DNA from: Hydrogenophaga sp.
GTDB lineage: Bacteria > Pseudomonadota > Gammaproteobacteria > Burkholderiales > Burkholderiaceae_C
Direction of reading: 5' to 3'
NCBI GenBank assembly: GCA_025458415.1
Contig: JALOSN010000341.1
Coordinates: 1 to 7,137, forward strand
Length of the DNA: 7,137 nucleotides
Shown here piece by piece: positions 1-6,357 of this stretch; the first letter of the stretch is position 1; each line of letters begins with the position of its first letter. Position numbers and translations under genes: made by a program. The notes beneath the pieces were generated by a model. The model was not told the origin of the DNA and searched no databases. It saw nothing but the letters and a program-made list of their open reading frames with translations.

Positions 1-660
1 GAAGATGACCCGGTCGGCCACCGCCTTGGCGAAACCCATTTCGTGGGTGACGCAGATCATGGTGATGCCCTGGTTGGCCAGTTCGATCATCACATCCAGC
101 ACCTCCTTGATCATTTCGGGATCGAGCGCCGAGGTGGGCTCATCGAAGAGCATGATCTTGGGTGTCAGGCACAGGGCGCGGGCGATGGCCACACGCTGTT
201 GCTGGCCGCCCGACAGCTGCAGCGGGTACTTTGAGGCCTGCTCGGCGATGCGCACACGCTTGAGTTGCTGCATGGCACGCTCTTCAGCCTCCTTCTTGGG
301 CACCTTGCCCACCCACATGGGCGACAGGGTCAGGTTCTCCAGCACCGTCAGGTGGGGAAACAGGTTGAATTGCTGGAACACCATGCCCACTTCCTTGCGG
401 ACCTGGTCGATGGCCTTGATATCGTCGGTCAGCTCGATGCCGTTGACGATGATGTTGCCCTGCTGGTGCTCCTCCAGCCGGTTGATGCAGCGGATCAGGG
501 TGGACTTGCCGGACCCGGACGGTCCGCAAACGACGATGCGCTCGCCCTTGGCGACTTCCAGGTCGATGTCACGCAGGTCCAGGTCGATGTCACGCAGGAC
601 ATGAAAGTCGTTGCCGTACCACTTGTTGACTTTTTCGAAACGGATGATCGGTTCGGTCAT
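1..660 (-). CDS. aapP: Amino-acid ABC transporter ATP-binding protein AapP (3' end beyond window)
   Basis: This is the cytoplasmic ATPase of a polar/general L-amino-acid importer; it hydrolyses ATP to drive the AapQ/AapM permease pair. The first 220 codons are present and the frame is open to the left edge; relatives have roughly 240-260 residues, so about 25-40 are missing. Visible motifs are Walker A GPSGSGKST (46-54), Q-loop FQQF (95-98), signature LSGGQ (149-153), Walker B IMLFDE (169-174), D-loop SALD (177-180) and switch histidine in VTHE (204-207). The ATG at 660 lies 9 nt after the aapM stop, with only a weak AAAGAA-like ribosome site, so translational coupling is likely. Odd point: residues 22-28 and 29-35 are near-identical (LRDIDLD, LRDIDLE) because of an exact 21-bp tandem repeat. 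From memory, relatives carry one copy. All nucleotide-binding motifs are intact, so function may survive. Confidence 0.95.
   Translation of the reverse strand, partial: MTEPIIRFEKVNKWYGNDFHVLRDIDLDLRDIDLEVAKGERIVVCGPSGSGKSTLIRCINRLEEHQQGNIIVNGIELTDDIKAIDQVRKEVGMVFQQFNLFPHLTVLENLTLSPMWVGKVPKKEAEERAMQQLKRVRIAEQASKYPLQLSGGQQQRVAIARALCLTPKIMLFDEPTSALDPEMIKEVLDVMIELANQGITMICVTHEMGFAKAVADRVIF
557..598. repeat. Exact 21-bp tandem duplication inside aapP
   Basis: Bases 557-577 and 578-598 are identical (unit begins tccaggtcgatg on the plus strand). The duplication is in frame and adds seven residues (LRDIDL plus D or E) just before the Walker A region of AapP. The two copies show no divergence, which suggests a recent slippage event or an assembly duplication. 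Confidence 0.93.
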
Positions 661-669
661 GTTGTTCTT

Positions 670-1773
670 TCAGCGCGCCTTGCTGGCGGAAAGTTGCTTC
701 TCGACCCACAGGCTGTAGCGGGACATGGCGAAACAGAAGGTGAAATAGATCAGGGTGATGAACAGGTAGGCCTCGATCTTGAACGGCCGCCATTCGACGT
801 CGGAGTCGAGGGCCAGCGCCAGGGCACCGGTGAGTTCGTACAGGCTGACGATGGTCACCAGCGAGGTGTCCTTGAAGATGGAGATGAAGTTGTTCATCAT
901 GCTGGGGACGACCATGGACAAGGCCTGTGGCAGCACGATCTTGCGTTGGGTCTGCCAGTAGCTCAGACCCAGTGTGTCGGCCGCTTCCAGCTGCCCCTTG
1001 GGAATGGCCTGCAGGCCGCCACGGATGATCTCGGCCATGTAGGCGGCGGCGAACAACGTGATGCCGGCCACCACGCGCACCAGCACGTCGATGCTCATGC
1101 CCTGGGGCATGAACAGCGGGAACATGAAGGACGCCATGAACAGCACCGAGATGAGCGGCACACCCCGGATCAGTTCGATGTAGACGATGCAGGCCGAGCG
1201 GATGGCGGGCAGATGGCTGCGTCGGCCCAGCGCCACCAGGATGGCGATGGGGAAGGCCAGGAAGATCGACAGTGTGGCCAGCATGACCGTCAGTGGCAGG
1301 CCGCCCCAGAGGTCGGTGCGGACTTCGCTCAGACCGAAACTGCCACCCCCCATCAGGGTGAAGAACACGGCCAGGATGCCGACCCACAGGATGGCAAGCC
1401 AGGGCTTCCAGAACCAGCGGATGCAGCTGAGCACCAGGCCCCCGACCATCAGGCTGGTGGCCAGCAGCGGGCGCCACTGCTCTTCAAAGGGGTAACGGCC
1501 AAACAGGATGATCCGGTACTTCTCGGTCACAACGCCCCAGCAGGCACCGCTGCCCCGGGCCGCCTGGCAGGCATCGGGGTCGGCGCCGAAGACGGCGCCG
1601 GCCAGCCCCCACCGCCAGAGTGCTGGCAGGAAGTAGAGGGCCAGGCCAATCATGAACACCGTGGTGATCGTGCTGCGCCAGTCGGCAAAGAGGTTGCGGC
1701 GGATCCAGGCCAAGGCGCCGGTGGTGCGCACAGGCGAGGGCCGTGCGGCAATGGGAGTGAATGTCTGTGCCAT
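670..1773 (-). CDS. aapM: Amino-acid ABC transporter permease AapM
   Basis: This is one of the two inner-membrane permease subunits of the amino-acid importer, 367 residues, close to the size of known AapM proteins. Hydrophobic segments lie near residues 36-55, 104-118, 125-142, 158-183, 203-222, 229-248 and 335-350. The cytoplasmic EAA loop that docks on the ATPase is at about 263-284 (EAADTLGL ... IVLPQA). Family features such as IRGVPLI (202-208), YMAEIIRGG (245-253) and KDTSL (301-305) are present, and the reading frame is unbroken. The ATG at 1773 is 11 nt after the aapQ stop; a GAGG ribosome site overlaps that stop codon (TGAGG). An upstream in-frame ATG at 1884 lies inside aapQ and encodes non-family sequence, so it was rejected as the start. 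Confidence 0.95.
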   Translation of the reverse strand: MAQTFTPIAARPSPVRTTGALAWIRRNLFADWRSTITTVFMIGLALYFLPALWRWGLAGAVFGADPDACQAARGSGACWGVVTEKYRIILFGRYPFEEQWRPLLATSLMVGGLVLSCIRWFWKPWLAILWVGILAVFFTLMGGGSFGLSEVRTDLWGGLPLTVMLATLSIFLAFPIAILVALGRRSHLPAIRSACIVYIELIRGVPLISVLFMASFMFPLFMPQGMSIDVLVRVVAGITLFAAAYMAEIIRGGLQAIPKGQLEAADTLGLSYWQTQRKIVLPQALSMVVPSMMNNFISIFKDTSLVTIVSLYELTGALALALDSDVEWRPFKIEAYLFITLIYFTFCFAMSRYSLWVEKQLSASKAR

Positions 1774-1784
1774 GTGGGGTCGCC

Positions 1785-2957
1785 TCAGCGTTCCTTGATG
1801 GCCATGCGCTGGTTGTACCAGTTCATGATCAGGGAGGTGGACAGGGAGGTGGTCAGGTAGACCAGCATGATGACGGCGATGCACTCCACCGCCCGGCCGC
1901 TCTGGTTGAGTGTGGTGTTGGCAATGGACACCACATCAGGGTATCCCACCACGACGGCCAGTGAAGAGTTCTTCGTGAGGTTCAGGTACTGGTTGGTCAG
2001 TGGCGGAATGATCACGCGCATGGCCTGGGGCAGGATGACCAGCTTCATCTTCTGGCGCTGGCTCAGGCCCAGGGCCGCAGCCGCTTCGTCCTGGCCACGG
2101 CTGACCGACTGGATGCCACCGCGAACCACTTCGGCCACGAAGGCGGCGGTGTAGATGGTCAGGCCGATGAGCAAGGCAAGGAACTCGGCGGACAGGCTCG
2201 CTCCCCCGTCGACCATGAAGGCCAACTGTTCGGGAACCTCCCATTCCTTGGGCATGCCGGCCACCATCCAGCCCACGATGGCCAGGACGACCACCAGCGT
2301 CACCGGCACCCAGAAGCGGTCACCGTCACGGCCTGTCAGCTCGAAGCGTTTCTGCATCTGTTGGCGCCAGATCACGCCAGCCACAAGGCCCGCCAGGGCG
2401 CCTGCCAGAACGTGGTAGGTGCCGGATACCGGAACGGGAAACGACAGGCCGCTCTTGCTCAGGAAGAAAAGGCCCGCCGCATTCATCGAGCTGTTTGATG
2501 GCGGCAGCACCTCCAGAAAGAACAGGTACCACATCAGCAGCTGAAGCAGGATGGGCACGTTTCGGAACAGCTCGACGTAACCGTAGCAAAGGCCACGAAC
2601 CAGGGCATTGCGTGAGAAACGACCCACGCCGATGAGCACGCCGATGATCGTGGTCAGCACAATGCCGGCCAGGGCCACCTTGAGCGTGTTGAGGACACCG
2701 ACCCAGATGGCTTTGCCGTAGCTCTCGCTCGGGTCGTACGCAATGAGCGTCTCTCCGATGTCAAAGCCTGCCGGGGTGCCAAGAAAGTCGAAGCCGCTCT
2801 GGATGCCGCGGCTGCGCATGTTGTCCTGCGTGTTGCTGGCAAGGTACCAGAGGCTGGCAGCGATCAGCACGATGGCGATCGCCTGGAAGATCAGACCGCG
2901 GGTGGCGCGGCTGTTGAGTGACCAGGCGCTGCGGTGGGGGGGAGGTGGGGTATTCAA
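1785..2957 (-). CDS. aapQ: Amino-acid ABC transporter permease AapQ
   Basis: This is the partner permease subunit of the importer, 390 residues from the chosen start and close to the usual AapQ length. It opens with a membrane helix at about 21-40, followed by the conserved IQSGFDFL segment (52-59). More helices lie near 83-110, 131-150, 181-197, 216-234, 256-280 and 357-379. The EAA loop is at 291-312 (EAAAALGL ... VILPQA), followed by LTNQYLNLTKNSSLA (320-334). The frame is unbroken. The start is debatable. I chose TTG at 2957 because AAGAGG sits 5 nt upstream. An alternative in-frame GTG at 2990 would add 11 residues, but it has no clear ribosome site and lies 4 nt after a 9-bp stem-loop. 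The gene follows aapJ after about 125 nt and precedes aapM by 11 nt. Confidence 0.93.
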   Translation of the reverse strand: MNTPPPPHRSAWSLNSRATRGLIFQAIAIVLIAASLWYLASNTQDNMRSRGIQSGFDFLGTPAGFDIGETLIAYDPSESYGKAIWVGVLNTLKVALAGIVLTTIIGVLIGVGRFSRNALVRGLCYGYVELFRNVPILLQLLMWYLFFLEVLPPSNSSMNAAGLFFLSKSGLSFPVPVSGTYHVLAGALAGLVAGVIWRQQMQKRFELTGRDGDRFWVPVTLVVVLAIVGWMVAGMPKEWEVPEQLAFMVDGGASLSAEFLALLIGLTIYTAAFVAEVVRGGIQSVSRGQDEAAAALGLSQRQKMKLVILPQAMRVIIPPLTNQYLNLTKNSSLAVVVGYPDVVSIANTTLNQSGRAVECIAVIMLVYLTTSLSTSLIMNWYNQRMAIKER

Positions 2958-2962
2958 GCAGA

Positions 2963-2968
2963 CCTCTT
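2963..2968 (-). promoter_or_regulatory. Ribosome binding site deciding a TTG start for aapQ
   Basis: On the minus strand AAGAGG is followed by 5 nt and then TTG at 2957. It supports TTG over the upstream GTG at 2990, whose ribosome-binding region would be buried in the adjacent stem-loop. Confidence 0.55.
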
Positions 2969-2994
2969 GCGGGATCGTTCTTTCAGGCACGCCA

Positions 2995-3025
2995 GATCCC
3001 GGCAGGCCCGTGGGCGGCCGGGATC
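2995..3025 (-). other. Intercistronic stem-loop upstream of aapQ
   Basis: GATCCCGGC (2995-3003) and GCCGGGATC (3017-3025) are perfect 9-bp inverted arms around a 13-nt loop. No T-run follows in either direction, so it is not a classical terminator. In the aapJ-aapQ transcript it could protect the upstream aapJ message from 3'-5' decay. This role is inferred. Confidence 0.6.
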
Positions 3026-3041
3026 GGGCGGGTGATTTTGC

Positions 3042-3071
3042 GAAAGAAGGCCGGCCCGGAGCGGGTCGGCC
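3042..3071 (-). terminator. Weak terminator-like hairpin just after aapJ
   Basis: On the minus strand GGCCGACCC (3071-3063) pairs with GGGCCGGCC (3057-3049) across a 5-nt loop, with one G-U pair. TTCTTTC (3048-3042) follows. The hairpin starts 11 nt after the aapJ stop. The broken T-tract suggests partial termination or transcript stabilisation, which would lower permease expression relative to the binding protein. This is a common arrangement in ABC importer operons, but the effect here is inferred. Confidence 0.5.
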
Positions 3072-3082
3072 AGGTCAGTGGG

Positions 3083-4094
3083 TCAGCGGATCGGGGGGGC
3101 GTACATCAGGCCGCCCTGGTTCCACAGGTTGTTCATGCCACGCTGCAGGCGGACAGGCGTCTTGGGTCCCACATGGCGTTCGAACTGTTCGCCATAGTTG
3201 CCCACGGCCTTGATGGCACGGTAGGCCCAGTCCTTGTCCAGCCCGATCCACCGGCCGGAGTCCTCGTTGCCGGCGCCCAGAAGGCGTCGCACGTTGGGGT
3301 TGGTGCTGCTGGCTTTCTGCTGATCCACGTTGGCCTGCGTGACACCCAGCTCCTCGGCTTCCAGCAGGGCAAAACCGACCCACTTGACGATGTTGAAGAA
3401 CTCGGTGTCACCCTGGCGCACGGCCGGACCCAGAGGCTCTTTGGAGATCAGGTCGGCGAGAATCACATGGTTTTCAGGATTGGGCACTTCCTTGGAGCGG
3501 ATCGAGCTGGCAGCGACCGGCCACGTAGGCTGCCGTGGCGGCCTCGACTTTCTCGAACACGACCGGACGCAGGTTCAGGTTGTTGGCGCGCGAGAAGTCG
3601 GTCAGGTTCAGCTCGGTCGTGGTGCCCGATTGCACGCACACCGTGGCGCCCTTGAGGTCCTTGGCGCTCTTGACGTTCAGGCTGGTGGGCACCATGAAGC
3701 CTTGGCCATCGTAGAAGTTGACGCCGGCCCATGTCAGTCCCAGCGAGGTGTCGCGGGTCATGGTCCAGGTGCTGTTGCGGGTCAGCAGATCGATTTCACC
3801 GGACTGCAGCGCGGTGAAGCGCTGCTGTGCCGTCAGAGGCGTGAATCGCACCTTGTTGGGATCGCCCAGCACGGCGGCAGCCACAGCGCGGCAGGTATCC
3901 ACGTCCAGACCGCTCCAGCGGCCCTGGCTGTCAGCTGCCGAGAAGCCGGCCAGTCCTGTGTTGACGCCACAGATCAGTTCGCCCCGCTTCTTGATGGCAT
4001 CCAGGTCCTTGCCGGCGTGGGCCGGCAGGCTGAGCAGGGTGGTGGCGGCTGCGGCGACGCCCAGGGCGGTCAGTTTCAGGGAGTTGCTTGTCAT
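3083..4094 (-). pseudogene. aapJ: Amino-acid ABC transporter substrate-binding protein AapJ, frame-disrupted
   Basis: This gene encodes the periplasmic receptor that delivers amino acids to AapQMP. The ATG at 4094 has GGAG 7 nt upstream. Residues 1-27 look like a signal peptide ending PAHA. The next part is typical of the family: GVNTGLAGF (43-51), ALQSGEIDLL (95-104), YDGQGFMV (128-135), VQSGTTTELNL (154-164) and AYVAGRC (189-195). After the TGC codon at 3512-3510 the frame is lost. The rest continues one base later from AGC at 3508, 141 residues ending YAPPIR at the TGA at 3083, including ISKEPLGPAVRQGD and KAVGNYGEQFER. In known AapJ proteins the segment after GRC reads like DVYTTDQSGL. 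About 10-11 residues are absent, so the lost DNA is 3n+2 nt, probably 29 or 32. As written, translation ends about 10 codons past the junction at 3474. It is either a recent lesion or an assembly error; no other damage is seen. Confidence 0.88.
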
Positions 4095-4139
4095 CGGATG
4101 GCTCCAGTGTTGTCGATAGAGGTTCGGTTGATGGGCACG

Positions 4140-4156
4140 TGCACCAATGCCGTGCG
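4140..4156. promoter_or_regulatory. Possible NtrC-like dyad upstream of aapJ
   Basis: TGCAC-N7-GTGCG matches the TGCAC-N7-GTGCA pattern of NtrC sites at 9 of 10 fixed positions. Ntr control of aap is known in Rhizobium. However, the site is only about 46 nt upstream of the aapJ start, closer than usual for an NtrC enhancer, and no sigma-54 promoter was found. Chance is plausible. Confidence 0.22.
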
Positions 4157-4223
4157 CCTGTCGACCGCAGAGCGAATGGTGCCGTGCGGAGAACGGCCAG
4201 TCATCGGGGTTTACGTGGGACAT

Positions 4224-4242
4224 TCATGCAACTAATGCATGA
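4224..4242. promoter_or_regulatory. Palindromic operator candidate
   Basis: TCATGCA and TGCATGA form perfect 7-bp arms around ACTAA. The site sits in an AT-richer patch of the divergent intergenic region, about 130 nt from the aapJ start and 208 nt from the synthetase start. Its size and dyad symmetry fit a dimeric helix-turn-helix repressor or activator, but no regulator gene is in the window and the protein is unknown. Confidence 0.4.
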
Positions 4243-4377
4243 CTTCATCGGTTCACCCCGACTCCTTTTGTGTCGACGCAGAATCCGTGCCAGGGCATGC
4301 GGGGCGCTGGCGGACCGCACGTCGTCTCAGGCGCGACATGCGGGCTTTGCCCCAGGCTGCGCCCGCCCGTATGCTGG

Positions 4378-4420
4378 AAAAAAGGTTCCCCGTTGCGGCT
4401 GCCCGCAGCGGAAACGAACC
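4378..4420 (-). terminator. Leftward intrinsic terminator with no minus-strand gene to its right
   Basis: On the minus strand GGTTC (4420-4416) and GAACC (4388-4384) form an outer stem. CCGCTGCGG (4411-4403) and CCGCAACGG (4398-4390) form an inner 9-bp stem with one G-U pair and a 4-nt loop. Six T residues (4383-4378) follow directly. No T-run follows the hairpin in the plus direction. It would stop transcription moving left toward aapJ from antisense to the synthetase gene. It also places a stable hairpin in any synthetase leader transcript, ending 29 nt before the ATG. Confidence 0.65.
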
Positions 4421-4449
4421 CGGGACCACCGCATTCAGGAGACATCCCC

Positions 4450-6063
4450 ATGAGCCAGCCCACCGGCGGCGCCAGCCAGCCGCGTCCGCACCACCGTTTC
4501 TGGCCGCGCCGCTTGCCGCATGCCATCCAGCCACCAGCGACCTCGCTCTGGGCGAACCTGGAGATCAGCGCGCGTCGTTACCCCGACAAGGCCGCGCTGG
4601 TCTTTTTTGACCGCAGCACCAGCTACCGCCAACTGCATGACCAGGCCGAGCGGCTGGCGGCCCACCTGGCCCAGGCCGGCGTGCAGGCCGGGGACCGGGT
4701 GATCCTGTTGATGCAGAACTGTCCCCAATGGGTGGTGTCGCACTTCGCCATCCTGCGGGCCAACGCCGTGGTGGTGCCGGTGAATCCGATGAACCGCGCC
4801 GAGGAGCTCAAGCACTACATCACCGATCCGGACGTGAAGGTGGCCATCTGCGCGGCCGACCTGGCACCCGACCTGCCAGCGGCTGGCGCACCTGGTGGTG
4901 GCGCACTACCACGATGCCTTTGGCGATCAGGCCGAACTGCCGGCGGCCTGGACGCCCTGGCTGCGCACGCGCCATGGCTTGCCCTCGCTGCCCGGTGGCC
5001 ATGTGGTCGACTGGGCCGAGGCCCTGGCCTGCGATGCACCGCCCCCCGTGCACGATCGGCAGCCGTCCGACCTGTGCGTGCTGCCCTACACCAGCGGCAC
5101 CACCGGCCTGCCCAAGGGCTGCATGCACACCCATGCCAGTGTGATGCACAACGCCATGGCTGCCAGCCTGTGGGGCAACAGCACGCCTGAGAACATCGCC
5201 CTGCTGGTGGTGCCCATGTTCCACATCACCGGCATGGTGGTGGGCATGCACACCGGGGTCTACACCGGATCGACCCTGGTCATCATGCCGCGCTGGGACC
5301 GCGACCTGGCGGGCCGGCTGATCTCCGCCTGGAGGGTGACGCACTGGTCCAACATCCCGACCATGGTGATCGACCTGCTGGCCAGTCCGCACTTCGACCG
5401 TTACGACCTGTCCAGCCTGGTGTTCATCGGTGGTGGTGGCGCGGCCATGCCGCAGGCCGTGGCGCAGAGGCTGCTGGACCTGTATGGCTTGCGCTACGCC
5501 GAGGGCTACGGGCTGACCGAGACCGCTGCGCCATCGCACAACAACCCGCCCGATGCGCCCAAGCAGCAGTGCCTGGGCATTCCGTTCATGAGCACCGAGG
5601 CCCGGGTGGTCGACCCCGACTCCTTGCAGGAAATGCCGGTGGGTGAGGCGGGCGAGATCATCATCCGCGGCCCCTCGGTGTTCCAGGGCTACTGGAAACG
5701 CCCCGACGCCACCGAGCTGGCCTTCGTCGAGTTCGAGGGTCGGCGCTGGTTCCGTTCGGGCGACCTGGGCAAGGTCGACGAGGATGGTTACTTCTTCATC
5801 ACCGACCGCCTCAAGCGCATGATCAATGCCAGCGGTTTCAAGGTCTGGCCGGCCGAGGTCGAGGCGCTGATGTTCCGTCACCCGTCCTCGTGCTGCGTCA
5901 GGAGGCGCGAGGCCAGGTGACCGAGCAGGACATCATCGCCTGGTGCCATGAGCACATGGCGGTCTACAAGGCGCCCCGCGTGGTGCAGTTCGTCGAGGCC
6001 TTGCCCAAGAGTGGCAGCGGCAAGGTCATGTGGCGCTTGCTGCAGGAGCAGGAAGGGACTTGA
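4450..6063 (+). pseudogene. Long-chain fatty acid-type acyl-CoA synthetase (AMP-forming), two frame disruptions
   Basis: This gene encodes an ANL-superfamily ligase that activates a carboxylic acid, probably a fatty acid, to acyl-CoA through an acyl-AMP. The ATG at 4450 has AGGAG 8 nt upstream. The gene reads in three frames. Part 1 is 4450-4875 (142 codons, N-terminal domain start). Part 2 is 4877-5881 (335 codons), with the P-loop YTSGTTGLPKG (5087-5119), YGLTETA (5507-5527), the GDL motif (5759-5767) and the hinge DRLKRMINASGFKV. Part 3 is 5884-6060 (59 codons), ending in PKSGSGK with the likely catalytic lysine at 6022-6024. Both junctions lose codons, not just one base. The first (after 4875) lacks an uncertain 5-12 residues. 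The second (after the CAC at 5879-5881) lacks about 21, normally a VISA.D..RGE.VKA-type stretch early in the C-terminal domain. The coded total is 536 residues plus about 30 missing, against about 560-570 in relatives. As written, the C-terminal domain would be lost. Exact chain-length preference cannot be read from the sequence. Confidence 0.88.
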
Positions 6064-6084
6064 GACCGGCGGCACAATGCGCAC

Positions 6085-6357
6085 ATGTCCTCTCGATCTT
6101 CCTGGCGCCGGCTCTGGCAGCCTGACCGAGCCCTGTTCTGGCTCATGCTGGCCTTCAACGGCCTCTCGTCGGCCATGGCCTGGTACCTCAACCTGGCACG
6201 TCCCCAGGGTGTGCTGCTGGTGCTGCTGACCCTGATGGCGCTGGGTAACGCGCTGATGGGCATGTGGCTGCTCTGGCGCCTGTGGTCCGAGTCGCCGTCC
6301 GAAACCACCGAAGGAGACACCCATGTTCAAGTGCCTGCTGATCGACAGGAGCGATGA
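6085..6357 (+). CDS. Small two-helix membrane protein of unknown function
   Basis: This 90-residue protein belongs to no family I can name. It begins with a basic, tryptophan-containing N-terminus (RSSWRRLWQPDR), then has two hydrophobic helices at about 17-36 and 42-66. The loop between them is short (LARPQG) and the tail is hydrophilic and acidic (about 67-90). The arginines before helix 1 suggest a cytoplasmic N-terminus and a hairpin topology in the inner membrane. The ATG at 6085 is 21 nt after the synthetase stop, with only a weak purine-rich ribosome site. Its 3' end overlaps the next gene by 35 nt, and the acuI ribosome site lies inside it. The close packing and membrane-like composition make it a real gene in my view, probably co-transcribed with its neighbours. 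It could anchor or modulate them, but nothing in the sequence shows that. Confidence 0.72.
   Translation: MSSRSSWRRLWQPDRALFWLMLAFNGLSSAMAWYLNLARPQGVLLVLLTLMALGNALMGMWLLWRLWSESPSETTEGDTHVQVPADRQER
6311..6316 (+). promoter_or_regulatory. Strong ribosome binding site for acuI inside the upstream gene
   Basis: AAGGAG lies 6 nt before the ATG at 6323 and within the 3' end of the small membrane protein gene. It fixes the acuI start and implies a 35-nt overlap in a different frame. Confidence 0.85.

Larger units (their letters stand above)
4095..4449. other. Divergent intergenic region between aapJ and the acyl-CoA synthetase gene
   Basis: No credible gene lies here; the open frames crossing it are low-complexity read-through of neighbouring genes. 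It must hold the start signals for both divergent units, but I found no strong -35/-10 pair and no GG-N10-GC sigma-54 core upstream of aapJ. Notable elements are the inverted repeat at 4224-4242, a 9-bp direct repeat TGCCGTGCG at 4148-4156 and 4180-4188, a weak NtrC-like dyad at 4140-4156, and a leftward terminator at 4378-4420. Confidence 0.8.

Noticed and set aside
265..1860. 531-codon plus-strand open frame
   Set aside because: It lies antisense to aapP and aapM, which have clear motifs. Its product is H/Q/G/D-rich low-complexity sequence typical of the opposite strand of GC-rich genes, with no domain.
3474..4100. Programmed frameshifting or translational bypass in aapJ or the synthetase
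   Set aside because: Conserved residues are absent from the DNA at each junction, so recoding could not restore the normal protein, and no slippery site with a downstream structure is evident.
3330..4235. 301-codon plus-strand open frame
   Set aside because: It is antisense to aapJ and has no recognisable domain or start signal.
4210..4238. Plus-strand promoter TTTACG-N17-TAATGC for the synthetase
   Set aside because: The spacing is right, but the -10 box matches the consensus at only two of six positions.
4820..5881. 353-codon minus-strand open frame
   Set aside because: It is antisense to the synthetase, whose P-loop, YGLTETA and GDL motifs are unmistakable. The composition is an antisense artefact.
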